This document shows positions 44,119-54,681 of a stretch of 64,000 nt of DNA, in pieces. Position 1 is the stretch's first letter. Every line of letters starts with the position of its first letter. A model generated the notes under the pieces. That model ran no database searches. It saw only the letters and a list, made by a program, of their open reading frames with translations, and was not told the origin of the DNA. Origin of the DNA: Peromyscus leucopus (taxonomy: Eukaryota > Chordata > Mammalia > Rodentia > Cricetidae); contig NC_051066.1 in assembly GCF_004664715.2 (NCBI RefSeq), positions 79,250,735-79,314,734 of the forward strand, read 5' to 3'. The position numbers and the translations under genes are program-made.

Positions 44119-45574
44119 AGATTCTTAACATTTAAATGCAACATGCAAGGAGCAGCTTTGCAAATGTTCTTGCTGTTAGGGATCATAAAGCCACGACTTA
44201 ATCACTGGGGAATATTTATCACAAATGGTGTCAGATGAGGCACTGTGAAATTCACACAGTTGAACACTCAAGCCTCCAATATAAAGGGATTAATCTGATG
44301 TCTTGGACATATTGGCCCCACGCCACTGTTTATTACATGGAAGCCTATGTTCTCTTTGAAGACTTCCTTTTGGAAAATACAGCCACTCACCATGCTATTT
44401 TTAATATGTATATTAACAAAGGAGGGGGAAGATAACACCATTATTACAACTCTCTAATGAAGGAAACCCAAGACATAATAAACCTGATGCTACGGAAAAG
44501 ATGAGAAAAGAAGCTTTGTTTCTGAGGATCACCAACATTCCGTAGTGTAAACAGAAACAGTTGAGTATATAGTGCAGCGACAGGTCAAAATATCAAGGTA
44601 TAATTATTAGATAGCTATCCACCAACACATCATTTGATTCTCACAAAGCTTGCCACTCAGCATGAAAGCCATGAACTTTTTAGGTTGGCCATTTTTACTC
44701 CTGTGGGACAAGATAAAGGGTATCACTACCATGCCAGCCTTTCCATGTAAAATTCTGTTTGAGGTTATTTCCTGGAACTGGCAAGTGGCTGCTTTGTCTA
44801 CACTCGCTGTTTGTGACTTTGAAAGATGTAAAATCTCCATAGACTCCTCTAGGCATTTCATAGATGTGCAGACTGTAGGAACAACTCCAAGGATCTAGGC
44901 CCAACCCATTTCCCCAACTTCCTCACATGTCGTTTCTCAAGAATAACAGCAGAATGTGCCGAAGTTGAACATCTTAAATTAGGAAGGGGCTGGCCATAAC
45001 AGCCCAGGCTTCTTTTCCCATGGTAACATGTAGAAATAGGATGGCCTTCAATGCCTAAGTCCCTTGAGTTACACAGCCTCGACATAATAAATCCATGGGC
45101 AGTTGTTTGTTAGGGTCCTCAGCTGCAGCACAAACAGGGCATGTACAGAAGAGGCTCCACCCGCCCTTGCCTGATCCTTGGATTGTCCTGTAACAAGTCT
45201 CAGACCTCTGCTGTCCCTCACCACCTATCTGTAAGTGATGAGTCAACTCATATAAAGCATTGTATGGGTGTGGTCACTGGACTCAGACACATCCATAACC
45301 AGTAAACCTGTTGCACATAAACAGAGCAGCATTCCTGGACCCAGGTGGAGCAGAGATCGCAAAGCTATTTCAGTGCCCCAAGACAACAAGGACTTATCTG
45401 CCTCCTACTCTAGCACATTCATCCCCAGAGCCCAGAGGGATATAAAATCAGTGTCTCTGAGGGAACAAAGGAAAGATTCCACAAGTCTCTTGGTGCATGA
45501 AGCCACAATGAGTTCATCATTGGGCTGTGTGTGCTCAATTATTCAACAACAACAACAAAAAAAAATACACTGAA
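44119..45574. other. Repeat-poor unique block
   Basis: About 1.45 kb. No recognised transposon or exon. Confidence 0.5.
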
Positions 45575-45685
45575 TGTCTATTAGGGAAGCTGAAATATAA
45601 CAAAACACAGTCCCCACCCTCATGAGGCTGATAAAGCATATGATAAACAAATAGACCAAGAATAGAAATAGAAATACTTTGTGCC
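45575..45685 (-). mobile_element. L2-like relic
   Basis: caaaacacagtccccaccct, catgaggctgataaagcata and gataaacaaatagaccaaga resemble the reversed L2 segment 'gtccctgccctcatggagcttacattct'. Confidence 0.5.
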
Positions 45686-45947
45686 TTCAAAATGGATTTG
45701 ATAGCCACTAACATATCTATGGTATAAGCAGATGATACAAATGAGATAATCCACAGTCATCCATTCGTATTTATGGGAGGTTGGCTCAGATTCCCTCATA
45801 CAGATACCAAAATTTGTACATGCTCAAGTCACTTATACAGAATATCACAGTATTAGCATATAATATAGGCAGATCCTCCCATGTACTTTGACTCGGATCT
45901 AGACTATATACACTACTCAAGGAAATGAAAATGCTAAACACATAGCT
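45686..45947. other. Short unassigned stretch
   Basis: AT-rich, nothing recognised. Confidence 0.4.
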
Positions 45948-46300
45948 TGTCCTCATTTCATTTCTGTTGCTGTAACCAAAATAACTTGACTTAAAAGCAG
46001 CTTTGAGGAGGAAAGGGTTTATTTAGCTTACAATTCCATCATTGATGGAAAACCCAAGTAGGAATTCAAAGCAAATGGTAATATCATATCCACAGTCAAA
46101 AGCAGAGAAAATAAATGCACTCATGCTTTCTCTCACCTAGCTACCTTCTGTGTTATGAAATCCAGAACCTTCTACCTAGGGAATGGTGCCATCCACAATG
46201 GGCTGGGTCTTCCCATATCAATTAACAATCAAGACAATCCCCCACAGACATGGGCATAGGCAAAACCTGACCTAGCCAGTTCTTCTTCTGAGGCTCTCTT
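45948..46300 (-). mobile_element. MT-like MaLR LTR, diverged
   Basis: tttctgttgctgtaaccaaa, ggaggaaagggtttatttag, ggaatggtgccatccacaat, gggctgggtcttcccatatc, caattaacaatcaagacaat follow the reversed MT LTR. More diverged than the other MT copies here. Confidence 0.75.
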
Positions 46301-46704
46301 CTTGGGTGCTTCTCGCACACAGTTGCTTTACTCTATTATACAGAACTGATGACAAGAAAAAGGTCTACACACGTTCAGTGCAGACACAATTTCTTTCCCA
46401 AATATTTTCAATCCAGACAACACAGAACCTGTAGCTGGTAAGAGTTGCCTTTAAGTCAGATGGTAAAACTGCCCCAGAAAAGATCAAAATAAAATAAGGC
46501 AATAGGGAGATCTCCACGATAGTCAGGGGAGGAAGTCTCCAGTGAGCAGAAACCTCAAGTGAGTCACAGTCCCAGGTGACAGCAAAGAGAAAGGATGCCA
46601 GGCACAGGGGAACAGCAGGAGCAAAGGCTGGATGTGAAGACAGTAGACTAGACCGAGGACACAGCCGAGGTGAGGGGCAGATCATGTAGGGCAGTCAGGA
46701 AATC
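46301..46704. other. Unassigned unique DNA
   Basis: Nothing recognised. Confidence 0.4.
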
Positions 46705-46800
46705 GTAAGCAGGCCAGGGACATGGTTCAGTAGTACAGGACATGACTAGCATGCAAGAGGCTCTGTATTTAACCTCCAGCACATGCAAATAACAAGTCAG
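46705..46800 (+). mobile_element. ID-type SINE
   Basis: gccagggacatggttcagta, tgactagcatgcaagaggct, ctgtatttaacctccagcac, followed by a short A-rich tail. tRNA-derived but with a degraded B box. Confidence 0.7.
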
Positions 46801-47055
46801 TCTTAAAGCCGGCCTGCAGTATACTATAGACCTGTGCTGACCAACACGGTATCCAGCCACATGTGACTAAATTTAAGCAAACAACAGAAAACGCAGTTCA
46901 GTCAGCAAGATGGCTCAGTGGGTAAAGGTGCCCGCTGCATAAACCTGACAGCCTGAGTTTGATCCCTGGAACTGACCTAAAGGTGGAAGGAGAGAACCCA
47001 CTCTAGAAAGTTGTGCTCTGGCCTCCAAACATGCCCTGCGGCACATACGTACCCA

Positions 47056-47376
47056 TGTCTTAGGGTTTCTATTGCTGCGAAGAAACATCATGACCACAGC
47101 AACTCTTATAAAGGAAAAACATTTAATTGAGGTGTTTCAGAGATTAAGTCCATTATCATCATGACAGGGAGCATGGCAGCATGCAGGCAGACATGATGCT
47201 GGAGAAGGAGCTGCTACATCTTAATCCACAGGCAGCAGGAAGTAGACTGCTCACTGGGAGTGGCTTGAGCATATATGAAACCTCAAAGTCTGCCTCTACA
47301 GTGACACACTTTCTCCAACAAGGCCACATCCACTCCAGCAAGGCCACACCTTCTAATAGTGCCACTCCAAACCACA
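47056..47376 (-). mobile_element. ORR1 MaLR solo LTR inside an RSINE1
   Basis: tgtcttagggtttctattgc ... aactcttataaaggaaaaac ... gacacactttctccaacaag ... cactccaaaccaca. Slightly shortened at the outer end. The SINE tail continues on its far side. Confidence 0.9.
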
Positions 47377-47380
47377 TACA

Positions 47381-47384
<4 letters not shown>

Positions 47385-47426
<42 letters not shown>
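47385..47426. repeat. (CA)n microsatellite
   Basis: A perfect 42-base CA run in the interrupted SINE tail. Confidence 0.97.
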
Positions 47427-47428
<2 letters not shown>

Positions 47429-47530
47429 TGTAATTTAAACGCCATTCAGCTGCACTAATCACATTTTTGAAGTTCCATCACCTACACTGGTGACTACCTC
47501 ACTGGGAAGAGCAGACATGAACTACTTCCA

Positions 47531-48492
47531 ACAGAATGCAGAAACTTCTCCGGGAGTGCAGTTACACAGCATTCTCTCTCTGAGTGTGTGACCTCTGGTG
47601 TCCCCTGGCAGAATCACAAGTGTGTCCACAATGAGCAGATGAATGGGTTTCCTGAATAGAATGCTCTGGATTTGTATTGTCTCCCAACCCAGCTGGCATC
47701 CAGCTGCAGACAGAACTGAAATCACTCTCACATCTACTGGCCACACATGGCTCGTAACAGTTACTCTGCTCCAATTTCCTTCATCCTAAAGCAACTATTA
47801 ACAAATAATCACCCAGTATTTATCTTGGATGGGAATGATTTACCAAGGGGGTAAAAAAAAAAAAAAAAAAAAAACTACAAAATTTATGAGATCCAAAAGA
47901 AGAGCACTTGAAGATTGGGAGCAGCTGCCTAACAGCGAAATACTTAAATTTTTATTTCTAGCCATCCCTAAGGGCTGAAACCATATCCAAGGAAGGTATA
48001 ATACACAGGACTCTACTGATAATCAGCTGGCATTCCAGAAAACATCCTGCAGCAGTGAGCCATTGTGTGGAGGGTTTTCCAGGCACTACTCATGGGTGGC
48101 CACTCAGCCTCTGGGATCTGAGGCTGGCTGGTGCTTGAAAGGGGTCTTTTAAAGACAGGCGTAGTCAGTGTTTGCCAGCTTCTCTTTGGCTCATTTCCAT
48201 GGCAACAGTGTAAAGAAAGAAATCCGTGGACAAGAGGGTCCTATCTCAGGCTTTGACTCATCATGTAGCTCAGAGGGACAAAATGGCTATGCCGGCATGG
48301 GCAGCGGGAGCCAGGAAGAGAAGACAGATGGGATGTGGTTTTTCCACTGGAGTATTCCACATAGACATTGTTGGTCAAAATCTGAAGGAGAATGCTCACA
48401 CCCTCCCCTTCAGCAGGACACTGGCTCCCTTCTAGCTACAGGCCTGGATGAGGCTCTTGCTTTCTGCATGCAGGTGGAGGGAAGCCAAGAAA

Positions 48493-48493
<1 letters not shown>
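47531..48493. other. Unassigned unique DNA
   Basis: Contains an A homopolymer of about 23 bases (47852-47874). The 157-residue plus frame at 48168-48641 ends in a CA microsatellite and resembles no family. Confidence 0.45.

Positions 48494-48542
<49 letters not shown>
48494..48542. repeat. (AC)n microsatellite
   Basis: A perfect 48-base AC run. Confidence 0.97.
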
Positions 48543-48544
<2 letters not shown>

Positions 48545-48671
48545 AATTAAAAACACAAAACAAAACTTCATTTTCTCCACTTGCTATCAAAAAGACGAAC
48601 ATGAAAACAAAAATACAGTATCACTTCAATTGTCAGACTGACAAAGGCCTTTTGTTGTCTGGGTGGAGGGG

Positions 48672-48845
48672 GTGCCCAGTTTTTTGTTTCGTGGGTGTAT
48701 ATTAATTACAGAATAGTGGGTTCTGTCATGACATTTTCATACATGTACATAACACATTTTGATCATTTTCACCTCCTTGTTGCCCTCTTTCGACCTCTTC
48801 CCACTTCTGGTTCTGTCTTCTTTCAACCTGCTCCTCTCCTGCTCT
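48672..48845 (-). mobile_element. LINE-1 3'-end fragment (Lx-like)
   Basis: gtgtatattaattacagaat, gacattttcatacatgtaca, cattttgatcattttcacct and a C/T-rich stretch match a reversed rodent L1 3' UTR. Confidence 0.65.
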
Positions 48846-49147
48846 GTTGCCAGCCTGAGTTTGGTTTCATTTGGTATTTTGGTAACCTGGTGAATGGCAT
48901 TGAGGTTGTTGACAGAGGCCCAAGCAATTCACCATGCTGCGGCGTCGGCGGCGTCAGTAAAGACAAGGTCTCTGCCACCTCCAGCCCGCAGGAACTGCCT
49001 GTGGACCCTCAGGAAGAGGCAGGCCCGTGCGCTCCTCCCTGTGAGCTTTTTAAGAACAGCCAGCACTGCCTCAGTGCGGAGAAGTGGGTTCTCCTCTGCA
49101 TTGCTTGCACAGCAAAGACCGTTACTTGACAGGTGCATCTGAAGCCT
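48846..49147. other. GC-rich unassigned stretch
   Basis: gctgcggcgtcggcggcgtc at 48938-48957 is the most CpG-rich short segment of the window. It is not a CpG island by length. No exon identified. Confidence 0.4.
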
Positions 49148-49500
49148 TAAAAAATGCGCTCCCCCTCTGATCCAACTCCCTTCCAGGAATTTACTCTGAA
49201 GAAATAACCAGAAATAAACCCAGCAATTTATATGAAAGGCTTCCATCATGTATTTATTTATAGTAAGGGTTAAGAGAAGTCCTCTATAAAAATCCATCAA
49301 TAAGAGGAAGGGTAAATGAACTACATTGTCTGTGATATATATTGTGTGTCATTGTTCTAAAAGTTCTTTTACAAGATTATTGATCATGGAATATTCATTT
49401 CCTAAATTACCATATTATAAAATAATATAATTCTATGTTAGATCCATATGGCACACAGTTTAATTTTTTTACTCCAAAGGCATTTAAGAACACTGCACGA
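49148..49500 (+). mobile_element. Old LINE-1 (L1M) ORF2 3' fragment
   Basis: gatccaactcccttccagga, atttactctgaagaaataac, atgtatttatttatagtaag and aaaaatccatcaataagagg follow old L1 ORF2 ('cacttctgggaatttatcc ... ttatttataatagc ... ccatcaatag'). Frame destroyed. Confidence 0.65.
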
Positions 49501-50439
49501 ATAATCCATAATGATGATCCACAATGGCTGGGAATTATGATTTTAATAGACTCCTAGACTGGTAGTTAATTCATAGTGGCAATTAATAAATACTCAATGG
49601 TAGATCTGCTGAATTAAGAAATGTTGGCATCACAGAGGCTTTGCCAATGGCTAACTTCGTTTTCTAGGGCATTTCAGGGGAATTCTAAAGAGTCTATGTT
49701 TCCAATAAGCATCCAGATCTGGAGATTTTGTTTGTGTGGACATGAACATCCTACCTAGAGACACTGGACACTCAATACTCTCTCCCTCTACAACAAGACA
49801 GACTGAAGGACAGTGAAGAGAGAGACGCAGTATCCGAGCCTCAGTGTAGTGCAGGGTCCATGCCAACAATTCTCATGGACTTCCAAAGACATTAAGGTTT
49901 TCATTGTAAGGGCCACTTTCTTTATCCAGGATGCAGCCTGTCAATAAGGGCAATCATTTAAGTGATAAATAAGTAAAAAAACAAATCCATAAATTGTAGA
50001 ACTTTTTCTAAAAATCAGAAATTTTTAAATTTGCATATATGCAACATGAATGGATGGCACATCTTCTAGAACTAATTACTATAACCCTCACAAAGTCATG
50101 TTTTAAAGATCACTTCTCAAAGAATAGAGGGTGCCATGCATGACTGTGGTGTATGTATACTTGTTGTGAGAATTCGATCCATTCAGCCAATGGCTTCGGG
50201 GCAACAAGTCCTAGGGCATGCTCTTATCTGCCTATGTGAGCGGTTAAGAGCTAAGAAGAGGGGTCATGTGCTTTCTTGGGTAGTCGAGGCAGGAGGCAGC
50301 AGCAGAGGCTGTGGTTTGTGGTTGGGCTGCATCGCCCCTGGGTGGAATGAACAGCAGGACAGCTGCAGCTGGAGCAGCAGCAGTGTCTTGTTCTGTACTC
50401 GTGAGGCTGTAAATTATTGATCAGACTTTTGTGGGCTCT
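49501..50439. other. Unassigned unique DNA
   Basis: No gene or repeat recognised. A short GCAG-rich run occurs near 50360-50382. Confidence 0.45.
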
Positions 50440-50720
50440 CACTTCATATGTTCAAATGCACAAGAGTGCAAAGGCCGGAAGTTGACATCAGGTGACTTCA
50501 CCAGTCATGCTCTACTTTACCGGCTGAAGTAGGGTCTCTCACTTGAACCCAGAGTTAGACAGCCAGTTTGCCAGCTAGAATGGGGATCCCAGTCCCTGCA
50601 TCCTGCCCCGTGTGACTACATAAAGATGGGCTGCCGTTCCCAGTCAGCACTTCCGTGGGGTCTGGGGGTGCAAACTCCAGTCCTAACAATTTACCTGCTG
50701 AGCCATCTCACTAGCCCCTA
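50440..50720 (-). mobile_element. B4/ID_B1-type SINE, diverged
   Basis: The right end ttacctgctgagccatctca and ctagcccc are the reversed head. The middle (gtagggtctctcacttgaac, gggatcccagtccctgcatc) resembles a degraded B1 body. The left end is weak. Confidence 0.6.
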
Positions 50721-51002
50721 AAGATGGGTTCTGCATAAAAAGGCTTCTGAGCTTCAATAAGCTTTGGAAGCTCTGGGATGGGCTGAGTAAATGTGGTTTC
50801 TTTGCAGCCAAGGTTTGTGGGATTTGGGGCTGGGAGTGTTTCTCTTCAACAAGTAGATAACTGCTACACATTTCCCTTAACCATCTCAAAAGAAAATGTT
50901 TCAAAAGAAAATCCCATCAAATGGGATGCTCACGGGGGTTGTGTTCCCCAGAACTGGGAAATCGTAATTTTATTCATGTCCCCTCTTGTATTTTTCTTTT
51001 TA

Positions 51003-51335
51003 AAACCAGGTCTCACTGAATAGCCCAGTCTGATCTTAAATTCATCATTCTCCTTTCATGGGCTTCCAAGGTGCTGAGATTTCTTAGGAAAAAATTATAT
51101 TTGGTTTTGCCTGCATGTGTGTCTGGGTACAACATGTGTGCTCAGTGCTCATGGAGGTCAGAGGAGGCATCAAATCCCTTGAAACTGGAGTTACAGAGGG
51201 TTGTGAACTGCCGTGTGGATGCTGGGAATTAAACCCAGGTCCTTTGGAAGAGCAGCCAATGCTCTTAACCACTGAGCCATCTCTCCAGCCCCAAGTATTT
51301 GGATTATAAGCAGGCATCACCATATCCAGCAGTAC
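51003..51335 (-). mobile_element. B1 SINE interrupted by a B3
   Basis: B1 parts are at 51003-51080 (accaggtctcactgaatagc, gtgctgagatt) and 51300-51335 (ggattataagcaggcatcac, catatccagc). A complete B3 lies between them. Confidence 0.75.
51095..51292 (-). mobile_element. B3 SINE inside a B1
   Basis: gcctgcatgtgtgtctgggt, catggaggtcagaggaggca, gatgctgggaattaaaccca, agccatctctccagcccc: the reversed B3 in full. tatttgg occurs on both sides (51100 region and 51296-51302), a probable partial target duplication. Confidence 0.92.
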
Positions 51336-51414
51336 TGCCTCTTGGAAAGCCTTCAGATACACTAGGCTAATGTATCTCCCTAATGGTAGAATGAACAAGC
51401 ACATTGGTCAGGAC

Positions 51415-51545
51415 TGTAGCCAGAATCAGATTTCCCAGTGTTAAACCCCAGCACTGCCACTCACTAGCTTGGGCAAGCTAATGCAGCGTCTCTGCATCTC
51501 AGCTTGCTTGTCTGTGAAAAAGAGCAGCTGACTGCACCATTGTTG
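51415..51545 (+). mobile_element. MIR SINE relic
   Basis: taaaccccagcactgccact, cactagcttgggcaagctaa, ctctgcatctcagcttgctt, gtctgtgaaaaagagcagct match MIR core to 3' side. Confidence 0.75.
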
Positions 51546-52604
51546 GTCATGTAATGAATCGCTGTGTGTTCATGGCTGGACTAACATTTAATCAGTCTTC
51601 ATTATATTTCAACCAATTAAGAAGTCACAAAAAACGAGTTGGAGAGGCAGCTGCCTTCATTTGGTAGGAGGAGTTATCGCCTTTCTAACCATGGGTAACC
51701 AGCACTCCATGCCACCAATCCTGGTGCAAATGGCCGGCACTCATTAATGCAGACAGTTGCATTAGACTCGACTGCACTACCACAATACTAACTCTAGTAC
51801 ATAAACACCATTTCTTGCCTCCTGGTAGCCACTGCACAGTCCAGCCCACACTGCCATTATTTATGGCAAGTCTGTAAACATTCTGGTAATTCGGAGAATG
51901 CCTGTATTAGCAAGATTTAGCTAGGACACTTAGTTTGCAAAACAAGTCCCAAGAACAGTCAGTGGAATTCTTCTCACAATTTGTATACATAGCACAGAAG
52001 TTATTCATTTAATAACCCACGAAGACATGTTTCTAATAGCCAGTGGCCATAATGTTAAATAAACATACAGATTTTTTTCTTCCTGTATACTTCATATAAA
52101 ATATTCATCTAAGAAAGAGAACATTAACCCGTTTAAACATCACCAATTTTATTAGCCTTCATTGGCCGTAACAGGGGCTTAGAAACCTTTAACTCTAATG
52201 GAAATTAAGTGCTCTACATTTCAAATGTTTCCTACTACGACCTTCAACATAACTAGAAGTGTCACAGTGCCAAATGAAAATGTTTCAGCATCCATGACCC
52301 TACATTTCAAATCTGAGAGTGTCAGTCAAAAAAAAAAAAAAATCATCCCCAAGGTCAGAAAATACTAGACACCCTGAGATCAGCAAGACTGGAAGACACA
52401 AAAAGCCCCTCCCCAACAAGAGAGGCTCCCAGAAGCCCAAGAGGAGGATGTTCAGAGTACAAGCCTCTGGCTGGGTGCCTCATAATCCTCAATGACACTT
52501 GGCCTGAGAACCCAGGAGTGCCTTACAGTGTGTCTTAATTTGCAAATACACCCAAGTGTGGTGTATGGAGGCACCTGAGGGCTGCCACTCTCAAAGGTAC
52601 ATAG
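51546..52604. other. Repeat-poor, AT-rich block, candidate conserved noncoding DNA
   Basis: About 1.06 kb with many TAAT/ATTA motifs and no recognised transposon or exon. The A-run at 52327-52341 is isolated. Confidence 0.45.
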
Positions 52605-53010
52605 TGATAATTAATCTTAATTGTCAACCTAAGAGGATTAAGAAATGCCCAGGAGAATGGTAGCGCATTATCTCTCTGGGTGTGCTTGTGAGGGCATGTC
52701 CAGAGATGGTCAGATTAAGGACTTTTGAGGGAAAAGGAGGAGATGGGGGCAATTAGAGGGACTGGGGGCAATACGTCCTCGATCTTCCCTGGACCCCTTC
52801 CAATGTCCCTCCTTTCTCTACTTCCTGTCCACCATGATGGGAGTGCTTCTCTTCTCCACAAGCTCCTGCGACCATGATGTTCTGTCCGGTTATATGAGGC
52901 CAAGCTCACACGGACTGAGTCTTCCAAAACCATGAGCTGTAGAACTCTTTCCTCCTTCCAGTGGTTGGGGGTCAGTCACTTTGTCGCAACAACAGGAAAA
53001 GCAATGAATA
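52605..53010 (+). mobile_element. MaLR LTR (MT/MLT-like), solo
   Basis: attaatcttaattgtcaacc start, gtgagggcatgtccagagat, ctctacttcctgtccaccat, aaccatgagctgtagaactc, tttgtcgcaacaacaggaaa end. Same plan as 8373-8762. No internal region. Confidence 0.7.
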
Positions 53011-53224
53011 CGGATGTTAGAAAAAGCTCTCTTTTGTCATCTAAAAATCCCTGTCACTTGAATTTCATAAAGCCTTAAGGTTAAAATTAAGGCTAAAAAA
53101 TGACAAAGAACAAAATAATCAAGCAAGGTTGAGCAATGAATCATGTTTCTGATCTGTGGTTTTTGCCAAGGATGCTCATTTGCAACATTAAATCAAACCT
53201 GGCAGTGCTATCTTTTTGAAAACT

Positions 53225-53838
53225 TATTTTTATCATTTTTAATTATGTGGGGGGTATATATATATGAATGTAGTTATATATAACATATATGAATTCAGGT
53301 GCTCTCAGTGGTCAGAGGTGTGGGATCTCCCTAATGCTGGAATTATAGGTGATTGTGAGCTACCTAGTGTGGGTGCTGGGAATCAAAGCCAGGTCTGCTG
53401 TGGAATGGTCTGTATGTCCAATTGCTCTGATTGGCCAATAAATAAAACGTTGATTGGCCAGTGGCCAGGCAGGAAGTATAGGCAGGACTAACAGAGAGGA
53501 GAATGGAAAGAACAGGAAGGCGGAAGGAGACGCTGCCAGCCGCCGCCATGACAAGTAGCATGTGAAGATGCCGGTAAGCCACGAGCCACGTGGCAAGGTA
53601 TAGATTTATAGAAATTGATTAATTTAAGATGTAAGAACTAGATAGCTAGAAGCCTGAGCCATTAGGCCAAACAGTTTAAACAATATAAGTTTCTGTGTTT
53701 ACTTGGTTGGGTCTGAGTGGCTGTGGGACTGGCGGGTGACAGAGATTTGTCCTGACTGTGGGCAAGGCAGGAAAACTCTAGCTACACAGGTCCTCTAGTC
53801 CTACATGCTCTGAAATACTAAACCATCTCTCTAGCTCA
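53225..53838 (-). mobile_element. B3 SINE interrupted by an ERV LTR
   Basis: B3 parts are at 53225-53395 (gaattcaggtgctctcagtg, ggtgattgtgagctacctag, gtgggtgctgggaatcaaag) and 53787-53838 (caggtcctctagtcctacat, aaaccatctctctagctc). They join cleanly at caggtc when the LTR is removed. Confidence 0.9.
53396..53786 (+). mobile_element. ERV solo LTR (group B) with perfect 6-bp duplication
   Basis: 391 bp from TGCTGTGGAATGG to CTCTAGCTACA, bounded by caggtc at 53390-53395 and 53787-53792. The duplication length indicates class K (IAP-like) integration. A promoter-like module near the 5' end has two ATTGG/CCAAT boxes around ataaataaaacg. gcctgagccattaggccaaa is shared with the copy at 18950-19315. 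No retroviral genes remain. Confidence 0.92.
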
Positions 53839-53944
53839 CCACCCCCATCTTAAACATCCTTCCATACATTAGCAGATAAGTACACAGTCTAGCCAGACAA
53901 GAAAGGCACCTCGGCAGCTGAGGACACCTCCCAGTAGCAAGCCT

Positions 53945-54045
53945 GCCCTGAGATTCTGATTCAGTTATCTGGTAAGTACCTCATTATTTCCCAAAGCTCT
54001 CAAAGTATCTGAATGAGTGGCCAGGATTGAGAACCACCATCATTT
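53945..54045 (+). mobile_element. MER5A-like DNA transposon relic (hAT-Charlie)
   Basis: ctgagattctgattcagtta and ggattgagaaccaccatcat correspond to MER5A ('agagtttctgattcagtaggt ... ctttgagaaccactg'). The 5' half is missing. Confidence 0.65.
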
Positions 54046-54212
54046 TCTAAAAGAAAAGGCCTTTTGAAACCAATAAAGTAAGGCTATAATCTCAGACTAT
54101 AATGTGCTATTAAGGTAAATAAAATTAGGCTTATTAAAAAACACACTATATTAACTCTGTGTTCAATAAAGAGCCTATAGGTCAGCATTTAGGAACATCT
54201 GGTCTACACCAG

Positions 54213-54681
54213 TGTCTTAGTTAGGGTTTCTATTGCTGTGATGAAACACCATGACCAAAAAGCAAGTTGGGGAGGAAAGGATTTATTAGGCTTACACTTC
54301 AGCATTGCTGTTCATCACTGAAGGAAGTCAGGACAGGAACTCAAACAGAGCAGGATACTAGAGGCAAGAGCTGATACAGAGGCCATGGAAGAGAGCTGCT
54401 TACTGGCTTGCTTACAGTTTCAGAGGTTGAGTCCATTATGATCATGAAGGGGAACGTGGCAGCGTGCAGGCAGATGTGGTGCTGGAGCTGAGAGTGCTAC
54501 AGCTTTCAGGCAACAGAAAGTCGACTGACTGTCACACTGAGGGAAGCTTGAGAAAAAGAGACCTCAAAGCCCGCCCCCACAGTGACACACTTCCTCCAAC
54601 AAGACCACGCCCACTCCAACAAGGCCACACCTCCTAATAGTGCCATTCCCTTTGGGGGCCATTTTCTTTCAAGCCACCACA
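54213..54681 (-). mobile_element. Chimeric MaLR LTR: MT 3' part joined to ORR1 5' part
   Basis: On the plus strand 54213-54410 is reversed MT 3' sequence (gaaacaccatgaccaaaaag, gaggaaaggatttattaggc, aactcaaacagagcaggata). From about 54411 it is reversed ORR1 5' sequence (cttacagtttcagaggttga, gacacacttcctccaacaag, caagccaccaca). The switch lies at a shared gctta. The whole is flanked by accag and agcag, a near-matching 5-bp duplication, so it integrated as one unit. Confidence 0.82.

Larger units (their letters stand above)
46895..47430 (+). mobile_element. RSINE1/B4-type SINE interrupted by ORR1
   Basis: Head gtcagcaagatggctcagtg, tttgatccctggaactgacc, aaggtggaaggagagaaccc, cctccaaacatgccctgcgg up to 47055. 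The CA-rich tail resumes at about 47377-47430. The ORR1 at 47056-47376 sits between them. Confidence 0.88.
46826..47530 (+). mobile_element. Ancient DNA-transposon relic split by RSINE1 and ORR1
   Basis: Left part 46826-46890 (ctgtgctgaccaacacggta, ccacatgtgactaaatttaa) and right part about 47430-47530 (cattcagctgcactaatcac, cacctacactggtgactacc) look like two ends of the same MER-type element as 16225. Between them are an RSINE1 and, inside that, an ORR1. Confidence 0.5.

Noticed and set aside
47852..47874. Poly(A) tail of a processed pseudogene
   Set aside because: No recognisable mRNA-derived sequence lies upstream and no target duplication was seen.
48168..48641. 157-codon plus frame as an exon
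   Set aside because: It ends in a histidine-threonine run encoded by a CA microsatellite and has no recognisable domain.
48936..48960. CpG island promoter
   Set aside because: Only about 25 bases are CpG-dense; the surrounding 300 bases do not keep it up.
53530..53560. Protein start in the ERV LTR (strong Kozak gccgccgccatgac)
   Set aside because: The frame closes after five codons, so at most it is a tiny upstream ORF in an LTR transcript.
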